NCBI GenBank assembly: GCA_937907035.1
Contig: CALCTX010000146.1
Coordinates: forward strand, 1 to 5,653
Length of the DNA stretch: 5,653 nt
Origin: an uncultured Selenomonadales bacterium
GTDB taxonomy: Bacteria > Bacillota_C > Negativicutes > Selenomonadales > Selenomonadaceae
Reading direction: 5' to 3'
Both the position numbers and the translations under genes were made by a program. Of this stretch, positions 1-5,406 are shown one piece after another (positions within the stretch are counted from its first letter, which is position 1; the number at the start of each line of letters is the position of its first letter). The notes beneath the pieces were generated by a model. It was not told the origin of the DNA, did no database searches, and worked only from the letters and a program-made list of their open reading frames with translations.

Positions 1-412
1 TCATACGCGGCACAAAAAACGGACTGATACGGGAAGGCCCCTTGGCAAAATACTTTTCAAACTGCTCATGCATCGTTTCAATACCACCGATACCGGAACC
101 GATAAATGTACCGATTCGTTCGCAGTTTTCTTTTTCCAAATCAAGGCCTGAATCCTCAATTGCCATTTTGCTTGCCGCCATAGCAAACTGTGAATAGCGG
201 TCTATGCGTTTTGCTTCTTTTTTATCAATATACTTTTCCGGCTCAAAATCCTTAACTTCACCGGCAATCTGAGCAGAAAGTTCAGTCGGATCAAAACGGC
301 TTATGCGGTCAATACCATTTGTGCCATCCAAAAGTGCTTTCCAAAAGACATCGCGTCCCGTACCTATAGGCGTAACAGCGCCCACGCCGGTAATCACAAC
401 TCTTTTTTTCAT
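1..412 (-). CDS. fabF: Beta-ketoacyl-ACP synthase II (FabF), N-terminal part, cut by window edge
   Basis: FabF condenses malonyl-ACP with a growing acyl-ACP in the cytoplasm, the elongation step of FAS II. The 137 codons in the window read MKKRVVITGVGAVTPIG at the start, the classic KAS II opening. GSGIGG follows at residues 106-111 and SPFFVPRM at 130-137, just where the window ends. The family is usually about 410 residues, so roughly one third is present; the catalytic Cys (about residue 163) and the two His lie off the left edge and cannot be checked. The ATG at 410-412 has a GAGGTG ribosome site 5 nt upstream (418-423). It starts 17 nt after the stop of the fabK-like gene, so it is almost certainly cotranscribed. 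KAS I (FabB) is the main alternative, but the N-terminal pattern and context favour FabF. Confidence 0.95.
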   Translation of the reverse strand, partial: MKKRVVITGVGAVTPIGTGRDVFWKALLDGTNGIDRISRFDPTELSAQIAGEVKDFEPEKYIDKKEAKRIDRYSQFAMAASKMAIEDSGLDLEKENCERIGTFIGSGIGGIETMHEQFEKYFAKGPSRISPFFVPRM

Positions 413-429
413 CCTAACACCTCACCAAA

Positions 430-1374
430 TCAATCGATTGCCTCCGCTTCAGCTTTAAGCTCTGTGAATATTTCCTCGACCGACTGAATCTTTTCAATCT
501 GAGGAATATGTTCACCGGCAAACACCAATCCTGTATCAGTATCGCCCTGCTGTGCTCTTGTAAGAGCTCTGATAATGCAAAAATTATGTTTGCAAGCTTT
601 GAGACAAGCATCACACTGCGTCGGCGGTATAGTGCCATTCATGATCCGTTCTGCAAATGGATTGCGAACAGCCCGTCCCGGTAAACCTACCGGACTGTGA
701 ATTACAACAATATCCTCCGGAGTGGATTTCAAATAATATTCTTTCAAAAACGGAGCTGAATTCGACTCCTTGCTGGCAGCAAAACGAGTGCCAATCTGAA
801 CACCATTTGCCCCCATTTTTATCAAATCAACTATGTCCCGGCCATTCATTATACCGCCAGCTGCAATGACTGGAATATCAACAGCCTTGGTAATCTCGGG
901 AATAAGTTCCCGTACTGAGACATCAGTACCCAAATGGCCACCGGCCTCTTTCCCTTCTACCACAATAGCTGTTGCGCCGAGACGCTGAGATATTTTCGCT
1001 AATTTAACCGAAGAAACTATCGGTACGATCGGAGTACCCGATTCTTTACCCATACCAAACATGTCACGCGAGAATCCTGCACCGGCTATTACCAGATCAA
1101 TCCCCTCATCAATAGCAGTTTTGACCCTGTCGGCGAATACTCTGCCCGCAACCATCATATTTATACCGATAATTCCTGAAGTAAGTGAACGAGCAAGACG
1201 TATTTCATAACGCAACTCTTCATCTGACATTCCGGAGGCTGCAATAATGCCAATACCTCCCTGATTGGCAACAGCCGATGCCAATCTTGCTGTAGATAAA
1301 CGAATAGCCATGCCGCCCTGAACAATCGGTACCCGTGCAACTTTTGCACCAATTTTCAGCTCTGGAAGCTTCAA
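430..1374 (-). CDS. Second FabK-like FMN enoyl-ACP reductase / nitronate monooxygenase family protein with C-terminal Cys cluster
   Basis: This 314-residue TIM-barrel flavoprotein belongs to the FabK / nitronate monooxygenase (2-nitropropane dioxygenase) family. Visible motifs are VQGGMA near residues 18-23, EGKEAGGH at 140-147 (His147 matches the conserved His of FabK), AAGGI at 171-175 and QIGTRF at 193-198, the last two typical of the FMN phosphate site. Unlike the other FabK in this operon, it carries a cysteine cluster near the C terminus: Cys254, Cys257, Cys261 and Cys266 (C-x2-C-x3-C-x4-C). That could bind a metal or Fe-S centre, but this is inference. The start is TTG at 1372-1374, chosen because AAGGGAGG lies 8 nt upstream (1383-1390) and no ATG lies before the conserved VQGGMA. 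It sits between acpP and fabF, so a lipid-related redox role is likely. True enoyl reductase activity versus nitronate oxidation cannot be decided from sequence. Confidence 0.85.
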   Translation of the reverse strand: MKLPELKIGAKVARVPIVQGGMAIRLSTARLASAVANQGGIGIIAASGMSDEELRYEIRLARSLTSGIIGINMMVAGRVFADRVKTAIDEGIDLVIAGAGFSRDMFGMGKESGTPIVPIVSSVKLAKISQRLGATAIVVEGKEAGGHLGTDVSVRELIPEITKAVDIPVIAAGGIMNGRDIVDLIKMGANGVQIGTRFAASKESNSAPFLKEYYLKSTPEDIVVIHSPVGLPGRAVRNPFAERIMNGTIPPTQCDACLKACKHNFCIIRALTRAQQGDTDTGLVFAGEHIPQIEKIQSVEEIFTELKAEAEAID

Positions 1375-1390
1375 GGTTATTTCCTCCCTT

Positions 1391-1440
1391 CTTACCTTTA
1401 TAGTCCCGTGACAACACGGGACTATTCAAACACAGGTAAG
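1391..1440 (-). other. Composite RNA hairpin between acpP and the second fabK-like gene
   Basis: A perfect 11-bp inverted repeat (1400-1410 with 1415-1425, loop 1411-1414) is nested in a perfect 7-bp outer repeat (1391-1397 with 1434-1440). The inner arm contains GTCCCGTG on the plus strand. The structure fills most of the 79-nt gap and ends directly beside the ribosome site of the downstream gene (1383-1390). On the minus strand it is followed by a purine-rich stretch, not a U-tract, so it is not a classical intrinsic terminator. A role in mRNA processing, 3'-end protection of the acpP message, or partial attenuation is inference. Confidence 0.6.
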
Positions 1441-1453
1441 CGCCCATACCAAC

Positions 1454-1687
1454 TTATTTCTGGTTCTGATCAATATAATTTACAACATCTTGTACAGTTT
1501 TGATCTTTTCTGCAGCCTCATCCGGAATCTCAATACTGAATTCCTCCTCAAAAGCCATGATGAGCTCTACAATGTCAAGAGAATCTGCACCCAAATCATC
1601 GATGAAAGTAGACTCAAGCGAAACCTCATCAGCTTCAACACCCAACTGCTCTACAACGATATCTCTTACTTTGTCAAAAGTTGCCAC
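1454..1687 (-). CDS. acpP: Acyl carrier protein (AcpP)
   Basis: AcpP carries the growing acyl chain as a thioester on a 4'-phosphopantetheine arm and hands it between the FAS II enzymes. The 77-residue acidic product has the hallmark [21 protein letters not shown], with the modified Ser at residue 36 in D-S-L, and helix IV sequence [12 protein letters not shown] after it. Length and Ser position match the family. The start is GTG at 1685-1687, giving (M)[17 protein letters not shown] lies 7 nt upstream (1695-1701). An ATG 33 nt further up, at 1720, would add eleven residues and swallow this ribosome site, so it is rejected. The gene follows fabG by 46 nt, a gap that includes the -10 box of a probable internal promoter. 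That fits the usual high demand for ACP. Confidence 0.97.
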   Translation of the reverse strand: MATFDKVRDIVVEQLGVEADEVSLESTFIDDLGADSLDIVELIMAFEEEFSIEIPDEAAEKIKTVQDVVNYIDQNQK

Positions 1688-1727
1688 GACATTCACCTCC
1701 CTCCAAGAAATGGTATCCAACTAGTAT

Positions 1728-1756
1728 ATTATATTACATAACCATGCCGCCGTCTA
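1728..1756 (-). promoter_or_regulatory. Probable sigma-A promoter driving acpP, overlapping the 3' end of fabG
   Basis: On the minus strand a perfect TATAAT (1728-1733) follows directly after the fabG stop codon. TAGACG (1751-1756) lies 17 nt upstream and matches the TTGACA consensus at four of six positions. The spacing is ideal. Transcription would begin near 1721, leaving a leader of about 34 nt before the acpP GTG. It would let acpP and the two genes after it be made above the level of the upstream fab genes. The AT-rich setting makes chance matches to the -10 possible. Confidence 0.55.
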
Positions 1757-2477
1757 CATTGATGATCTGACCTGTAATATAAGCAGCATCATCTGAGACA
1801 AGGAAGCGTACTGCTTTCGCAACATCTTCCGGCGTTCCAACTCTGCCAAGCGGAATATCCGCCAGCATGGCTTCTTTCACATTATCCGGCAATGCAGCCG
1901 TCATATCGGTTCCAATGCAACCAGGAGCGATCATGTTCACAGTTATTCCCCGTGATGCCAGCTCCTTTGCTGCTGACTTTGAAAAACCGATAATCCCTGC
2001 CTTTGCCGCAGCATAATTCGTCTGTCCGGCATTCCCCATAATGCCGACAACTGAAGACATATTTACAATTCGGCCATAACGCTGTTTCATCATTATCTTC
2101 GTTACTGCCTTAGTACAATTAAACACACTTTTAAGATTCGTATTGAGAACAGCATCCCACTGATCTTCCTTCATACGAAGCAACAGACCATCTTTGGTTA
2201 TTCCGGCATTATTGACTAAAATGTCAATCCGGCCGAACTCAGCTACAACCTTACCTACCATTTCCTCAACCTGAGCAGCGTCTGCTACATCAGCCTGAAC
2301 TAAAATAGCCTTGCCGCCATTATTCTCTATAAGAGATTTTACTTCTTCAGCAGCTGCGACATTTCCGGCAAAATTAATAGCAACCTGAGCCCCCTCCGCA
2401 GCAAGAGCCAACGCTATTGCCCGACCGATACCACGAGATGCTCCTGTAACTAATGCCGTCTTTCCGTCTAAAATCAT
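1734..2477 (-). CDS. fabG: 3-oxoacyl-ACP reductase (FabG)
   Basis: FabG reduces 3-ketoacyl-ACP to (R)-3-hydroxyacyl-ACP with NADPH. The 247-residue protein is a complete short-chain dehydrogenase of normal family length. The cofactor loop TGASRGIG is at residues 11-18 and NNAG at 89-92. The catalytic tetrad is Asn114, Ser142, Tyr155 and Lys159, set in NMSSVVG and YAAAKAG. The C-terminal ITGQIINVDGG is typical of FabG rather than of other SDR enzymes. ATG at 2475-2477 starts one nucleotide after the fabD stop. Its ribosome site AAAGGGGG (2487-2494) lies inside the last fabD codons, so translation is probably coupled to fabD. The PGCIGTDMT segment (186-194) has Cys and Gly where many FabGs have Phe and Glu; this is a minor variant outside the catalytic residues. 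Confidence 0.97.
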   Translation of the reverse strand: MILDGKTALVTGASRGIGRAIALALAAEGAQVAINFAGNVAAAEEVKSLIENNGGKAILVQADVADAAQVEEMVGKVVAEFGRIDILVNNAGITKDGLLLRMKEDQWDAVLNTNLKSVFNCTKAVTKIMMKQRYGRIVNMSSVVGIMGNAGQTNYAAAKAGIIGFSKSAAKELASRGITVNMIAPGCIGTDMTAALPDNVKEAMLADIPLGRVGTPEDVAKAVRFLVSDDAAYITGQIINVDGGMVM

Positions 2478-2478
2478 A

Positions 2479-3417
2479 TTAACGAACCCCCTTTAAATCG
2501 TCAAGAGTTTTTTGCAGAGACCTCATATTCTCAACATTCACGCTCTTTAACTTGCGATTGATCCGTTTATTAAAGCCACAAAGTGTTTTTCCCGGACCGG
2601 CTTCAACAAAAATATCAGCACCAAAGCCGACCATTGTCGCGACACAATCTTCCCATTTTACCGGACTGGCCGCCTGTTTAACAAGACTTGCCTTTATTGC
2701 TGCTGCTTCAGTAACAATCTCACCGGAAACATTCGCCACTACCGGAATCTTGGCATCGCGAATTTCCACTTTATCAAGTTCGACAGCTAATTTCTCAGCT
2801 GCCGGAGCCATAAGTGTGCTATGGAACGGTGCACTTACCGGTAAGGGAATACATTTTGCTCCGGCTTCACCGAGTTTTTCTACCGCCATTTCTACACCTT
2901 TGGCAGAACCGGCGATAACCGTCTGTCCCGGACAATTAAAATTAACTGCCTGAACGACTGCCCCAGCTGAAACTGCCGAACATATCTCAACGATCTTATC
3001 TCGGTCAAGTCCTAAAACGGCCGCCATTCCGCCCTCTCCGACCGGAACAGCTTCCTGCATATAAGCACCGCGTTTATGAACTAATGCTACAGCATCTTGA
3101 AAATTCATTACCCCGGCTGTAACCAAAGCTGAATATTCACCCAAACTGTGACCGCCGGCAATATCAGGTACAATACCATTTTCCTTGAGGATCTCTGCAG
3201 CAATAACACTTACCGTGAAAATAGCCGGTTGCGTATTTGCTGTCAGTCTGAGTTCTTCTTCCGGGCCTTCGAAACACATTTTCATTATCGAATAGCCAAG
3301 AGCTTCATCCGCTTCTTTAAAAAGCCGCTTAGCAACATCATAGTTGTCGAAAAACTCTTTGCCCATTCCAACTGCCTGAGCTCCCTGCCCAGGAAATACA
3401 AATGCGAGTTTGTTCAT
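2479..3417 (-). CDS. fabD: Malonyl-CoA:ACP transacylase (FabD)
   Basis: FabD moves the malonyl group from malonyl-CoA to ACP, supplying the two-carbon donor for every elongation round. The 312-residue protein is full length for the family. FVFPGQGAQ opens it at residues 7-14, with oxyanion-hole Gln11. The nucleophile is Ser91 in GHSLGEYSA. Arg116 is the expected malonyl carboxylate ligand. His199 in APFHS completes the catalytic pair, and Gln248 sits where the active-site Gln of the family lies. The ATG at 3415-3417 has AAGGAGGA 6 nt upstream (3424-3431), one of the strongest ribosome sites in the window. It follows fabK by 31 nt and is joined almost directly to fabG, so the genes form one transcription unit. 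No anomaly is seen. Confidence 0.97.
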   Translation of the reverse strand: MNKLAFVFPGQGAQAVGMGKEFFDNYDVAKRLFKEADEALGYSIMKMCFEGPEEELRLTANTQPAIFTVSVIAAEILKENGIVPDIAGGHSLGEYSALVTAGVMNFQDAVALVHKRGAYMQEAVPVGEGGMAAVLGLDRDKIVEICSAVSAGAVVQAVNFNCPGQTVIAGSAKGVEMAVEKLGEAGAKCIPLPVSAPFHSTLMAPAAEKLAVELDKVEIRDAKIPVVANVSGEIVTEAAAIKASLVKQAASPVKWEDCVATMVGFGADIFVEAGPGKTLCGFNKRINRKLKSVNVENMRSLQKTLDDLKGVR

Positions 3418-3448
3418 TTTTTCTCCTCCTTAACGGGATTTGGAAAAA

Positions 3449-4396
3449 TTACTTGCATTGTTTACTGATAGAATCAGCTGCCGGAGCAATACCCTTCACC
3501 AAATCCTGAATGATCGTATTAACCGGTTTAATATTCTCCATCATACCGGAAATCTGACCGATCATTACTGAACCATTATCAATATCACCTTCACGGGCAG
3601 CCATTCTAAGCGTACCCAGGCCCATCTTTTCGAGTTCATCAGCTGATGCACCGGCTGCCTCACGTTCAAGATACAAACGAGTAAACTTATTTGCCAAAAC
3701 ACGAGCCGGATGACCAGTTGTACGGCCAGTAACAACTGTTGAACGATCCTTTGCCTTGACAACAAAATTCTTGTAATTTTCATGAGCGATACACTCTTCG
3801 GAAACAACAAATCTTGTTCCCATCTGTACTGCCTGTGCTCCGAGAGCAAAAGCAGCCGCGATCCCGCGGGAATCACCGATACCACCGGCTGCAATAACCG
3901 GTACGTCTACTGCATCGACAACCTGCGGAACGAGTGCCATAGTAGTTATCTCACCAATATGTCCGCCGGATTCTGTACCCTCAGCTATAACAGCATCAAC
4001 ACCGGTACGAACAAGGCGCTTTGCCAAAGCTACCGAAGCTACAACCGGAATTACCTTGGTCCCGACTTCCTTGAGAGCCGGAATGTACTCAGCCGGATTG
4101 CCGGCACCGGTCGTAACAACTGCCAAATGCTCACCGACTATCATCTCCATTACCTCTTTTACGAACGGAGACATGAGCATAATATTAACGCCAAACGGCT
4201 TATCAGTCAATTCCTTTGTTTTACGAATTTCAGCCTGAAGAATATCAGGTGGCATATGACCTGCACCAATGATTCCCAAACCTCCGGCATTAGATACTGC
4301 GGCAGCAAGTTCAGCCGTACCGAGCCACGCCATTCCTCCCTGGAAAATCGGATACTTTATACCTAACATTTTACATATTGCATTCTCTTCAAACAT
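3449..4396 (-). CDS. fabK: Enoyl-ACP reductase II (FabK), FMN-dependent
   Basis: FabK catalyses the last reduction of each FAS II cycle, enoyl-ACP to acyl-ACP, using FMN and NAD(P)H. It replaces FabI in many Bacillota. The 315-residue product has FQGGMAWLGTAELAAAVSNAGG near its start (residues 18-39), TESGGHIGE with the conserved His146, IAAGGIGDSRGIAAA at 168-182, and QMGTRFVVSEE at 191-201 for FMN binding. Position between fabH and fabD supports FabK over the related nitronate monooxygenases. ATG at 4394-4396 has AAGGAGG (4408-4414) 11 nt upstream, inside the last three codons of the fabH reading frame, which suggests coupled translation. It lacks the C-terminal cysteine cluster of the second paralogue at 430-1374. 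FabK enzymes are known to be insensitive to triclosan. Confidence 0.93.
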   Translation of the reverse strand: MFEENAICKMLGIKYPIFQGGMAWLGTAELAAAVSNAGGLGIIGAGHMPPDILQAEIRKTKELTDKPFGVNIMLMSPFVKEVMEMIVGEHLAVVTTGAGNPAEYIPALKEVGTKVIPVVASVALAKRLVRTGVDAVIAEGTESGGHIGEITTMALVPQVVDAVDVPVIAAGGIGDSRGIAAAFALGAQAVQMGTRFVVSEECIAHENYKNFVVKAKDRSTVVTGRTTGHPARVLANKFTRLYLEREAAGASADELEKMGLGTLRMAAREGDIDNGSVMIGQISGMMENIKPVNTIIQDLVKGIAPAADSISKQCK

Positions 4397-4402
4397 TACT
4401 AT

Positions 4403-5341
4403 TTAGTCCTCCTTAGCCCATCTCAAAATACATGACGCCCAAGTCAATCCGGATCCAAAACCTGCTAAAGCGATAACATCGCCCTTCCGAAATCTCCCTT
4501 CGCCAGCCGCTTCAGCTAATGCCATCGGAATCGAACCACCTGAAACATTACCATATTTTGATATATTTATTATAACCTTTTCCAGCGGCATGGCAAGTCT
4601 CTTTGCCGCTGATTGAATAATCCTTATATTTGCCTGATGCGGCACCAACCAATCGAGCTCACTTTTATCCATATTTATCTTGTTTAAAGTGGTCTCAACG
4701 GTTGCTCCCATGACCTTGACAGCAAATTTAAATACTTCTTTTCCATCCATGTGTATCTTGCTCAGCTTTTTATTGGCCATATCCGGGTTCGCCGGATAAA
4801 TGTTATCATGTGCAGAAATTCCAATATAATCTGCACCGCTGCCATCTGCGCCGATGTCAAAACCCAATACGCCGTAACCATCAGGAACTTGTCCCATTAC
4901 AGCTGCACCGGCTCCATCGCCAAAAAGTACGCATGTATTTCTGTCTTCCCAATTAATGTACTTGGAAAGCGTTTCTCCGCCAATTACTAAAATCTTTTTA
5001 TATACACCGTTTTCGATAAACTGAGTTGCTGTTACCAACGCATAAACAAATCCTGAACAAGCGGCTGACAGATCAAATGCTGCCGCTTTCTTTGCCCCTA
5101 AACGTTCCTGCAAAAGGCAAGCCGTAGCCGGACAACGATAATCCGCCGAAACTGTCGCCATAATTATCAAATCAAGTTCCTCTGCTTTGATTTTTGCATT
5201 CTCCTCAAAGGTAGTTCCATCTTCAATAATCTCTACTGGTTGTTCTAAATCTTTTAAACACTTCACATCATAATCTTTCAACATCTTTTTAAATTCTTCG
5301 ACTTTATGTTGATTTGATGTCGCAATCCAAATTGTTTTCAT
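4403..5341 (-). CDS. fabH: Chimeric ORF: RdgB-like head (about residues 1-55) joined in frame to a beta-ketoacyl-ACP synthase III (FabH) body
   Basis: From about residue 57 (DLIIMATVSADY) to the end this is FabH, which starts fatty acid chains by condensing acetyl- or short acyl-CoA with malonyl-ACP. The catalytic triad is visible: Cys95 in SAACSGF, His235 in PHQANIR and Asn265 in YGNVSGG. The His-Asn spacing of 30 matches E. coli FabH. The first ~55 residues are not FabH. They read as the N terminus of an XTP/dITP pyrophosphatase: IATSNQHKVEEF (S/T-x-N-x-x-K-x-x-E) and DGTTFEENAKIKA. About 73 FabH residues are therefore missing, including the region around the conserved W-x-x-x-R-T-G-I segment that contacts CoA, so the product would probably be inactive. 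Total length (312) looks normal only by accident. The reading frame is open throughout, and AAGGAAG (5349-5355) lies 7 nt before the ATG. An assembly chimera is the favoured explanation. Confidence 0.85.
   Translation of the reverse strand: MKTIWIATSNQHKVEEFKKMLKDYDVKCLKDLEQPVEIIEDGTTFEENAKIKAEELDLIIMATVSADYRCPATACLLQERLGAKKAAAFDLSAACSGFVYALVTATQFIENGVYKKILVIGGETLSKYINWEDRNTCVLFGDGAGAAVMGQVPDGYGVLGFDIGADGSGADYIGISAHDNIYPANPDMANKKLSKIHMDGKEVFKFAVKVMGATVETTLNKINMDKSELDWLVPHQANIRIIQSAAKRLAMPLEKVIINISKYGNVSGGSIPMALAEAAGEGRFRKGDVIALAGFGSGLTWASCILRWAKED
5174..5188 (-). other. Junction zone of the rdgB/fabH chimera
   Basis: These codons encode K-A-E-E-L. The residues would fit both the RdgB context (ENAKIKAEEL) and the FabH context (KAEELDLIIMAT), so the exact crossover cannot be placed more closely. 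Sequence above this zone (5191-5340) is about 30% GC by hand count (45 of 150); a sample from the fabH body (5041-5100) is 45%. Short shared sequence at the join is what a k-mer assembly error or microhomology-mediated recombination would leave. Confidence 0.75.
5174..5341 (-). pseudogene. rdgB: 5' fragment of XTP/dITP pyrophosphatase gene (RdgB/HAM1 family)
   Basis: RdgB-type enzymes hydrolyse non-canonical purine NTPs (XTP, dITP) to keep them out of DNA. Only about the first 56 of the usual ~195-200 residues are present. They include the substrate-binding S/T-x-N-x-x-K-x-x-E motif (residues 9-16 region) and the GTTFEENAKIKA helix (42-53). The next hallmark, the ADDSGL loop with the catalytic Asp, is absent because the frame passes into fabH. 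The fragment has its own promoter and ribosome site, so it is the genuine start of an rdgB gene rather than a stray similarity. Confidence 0.8.
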
Positions 5342-5365
5342 ACTATCACTTCCTTAAGCCCACTT

Positions 5366-5374
5366 ATTATAACA
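5366..5374 (-). promoter_or_regulatory. Extended -10 promoter upstream of the rdgB start
   Basis: The minus strand reads TGTTATAAT, an exact match to the extended -10 consensus TGnTATAAT. No good -35 box is found at 16-18 nt, but extended -10 promoters often lack one. The predicted start is near 5359, with AAGGAAG at 5349-5355 and ATG at 5339-5341, a very short leader. In the source genome this would drive rdgB. In the sequence as given it would also drive the chimeric ORF and the fab genes after it. Confidence 0.6.
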
Positions 5375-5376
5375 CT

Positions 5377-5406
5377 AAAAAAGAAATAAGAGACTCTTAT
5401 TTCTTT
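5377..5406 (-). terminator. Rho-independent terminator after the FemX-like gene
   Basis: A perfect 12-bp inverted repeat (5380-5391 with 5395-5406, loop 5392-5394) is followed on the minus strand by six T residues (5382-5377, partly within the stem). The upstream arm includes the FemX stop codon, so hairpin and gene end overlap. The stem is AT-rich, so it may be leaky. It separates the FemX-like gene from the promoter beginning only a few bases later. Confidence 0.65.

Noticed and set aside
1..186. 61-codon open frame on the minus strand at the left edge
   Set aside because: It overlaps the fabF frame, which has unmistakable KAS II sequence from 412 to the edge; this is an alternative-frame shadow.
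1391..1440. Intrinsic terminator after acpP
   Set aside because: No T-run follows the hairpin on either strand, and genes continue on the same strand with short spacing.
1688..1720. Longer acpP start at the ATG at 1720
   Set aside because: It would add eleven residues unlike any ACP and would translate through the GGGAGGT ribosome site that serves the GTG at 1687.
2552..2953. Open frame of 133 codons on the plus strand
   Set aside because: Antisense to fabD, with no family pattern. Its openness follows from fabD codon use.
3782..4366. Open frame of 194 codons on the plus strand
   Set aside because: It lies wholly antisense to fabK, which has clear family motifs. The translation is rich in Cys, Asn, Ser and Tyr with no recognisable domain. 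It is a shadow frame.
4780..4798. 7-bp inverted repeat with 5-nt loop (TATCCGG / CCGGATA)
   Set aside because: It lies within the fabH coding sequence with no T-run or other signal, and is short enough to arise by chance.
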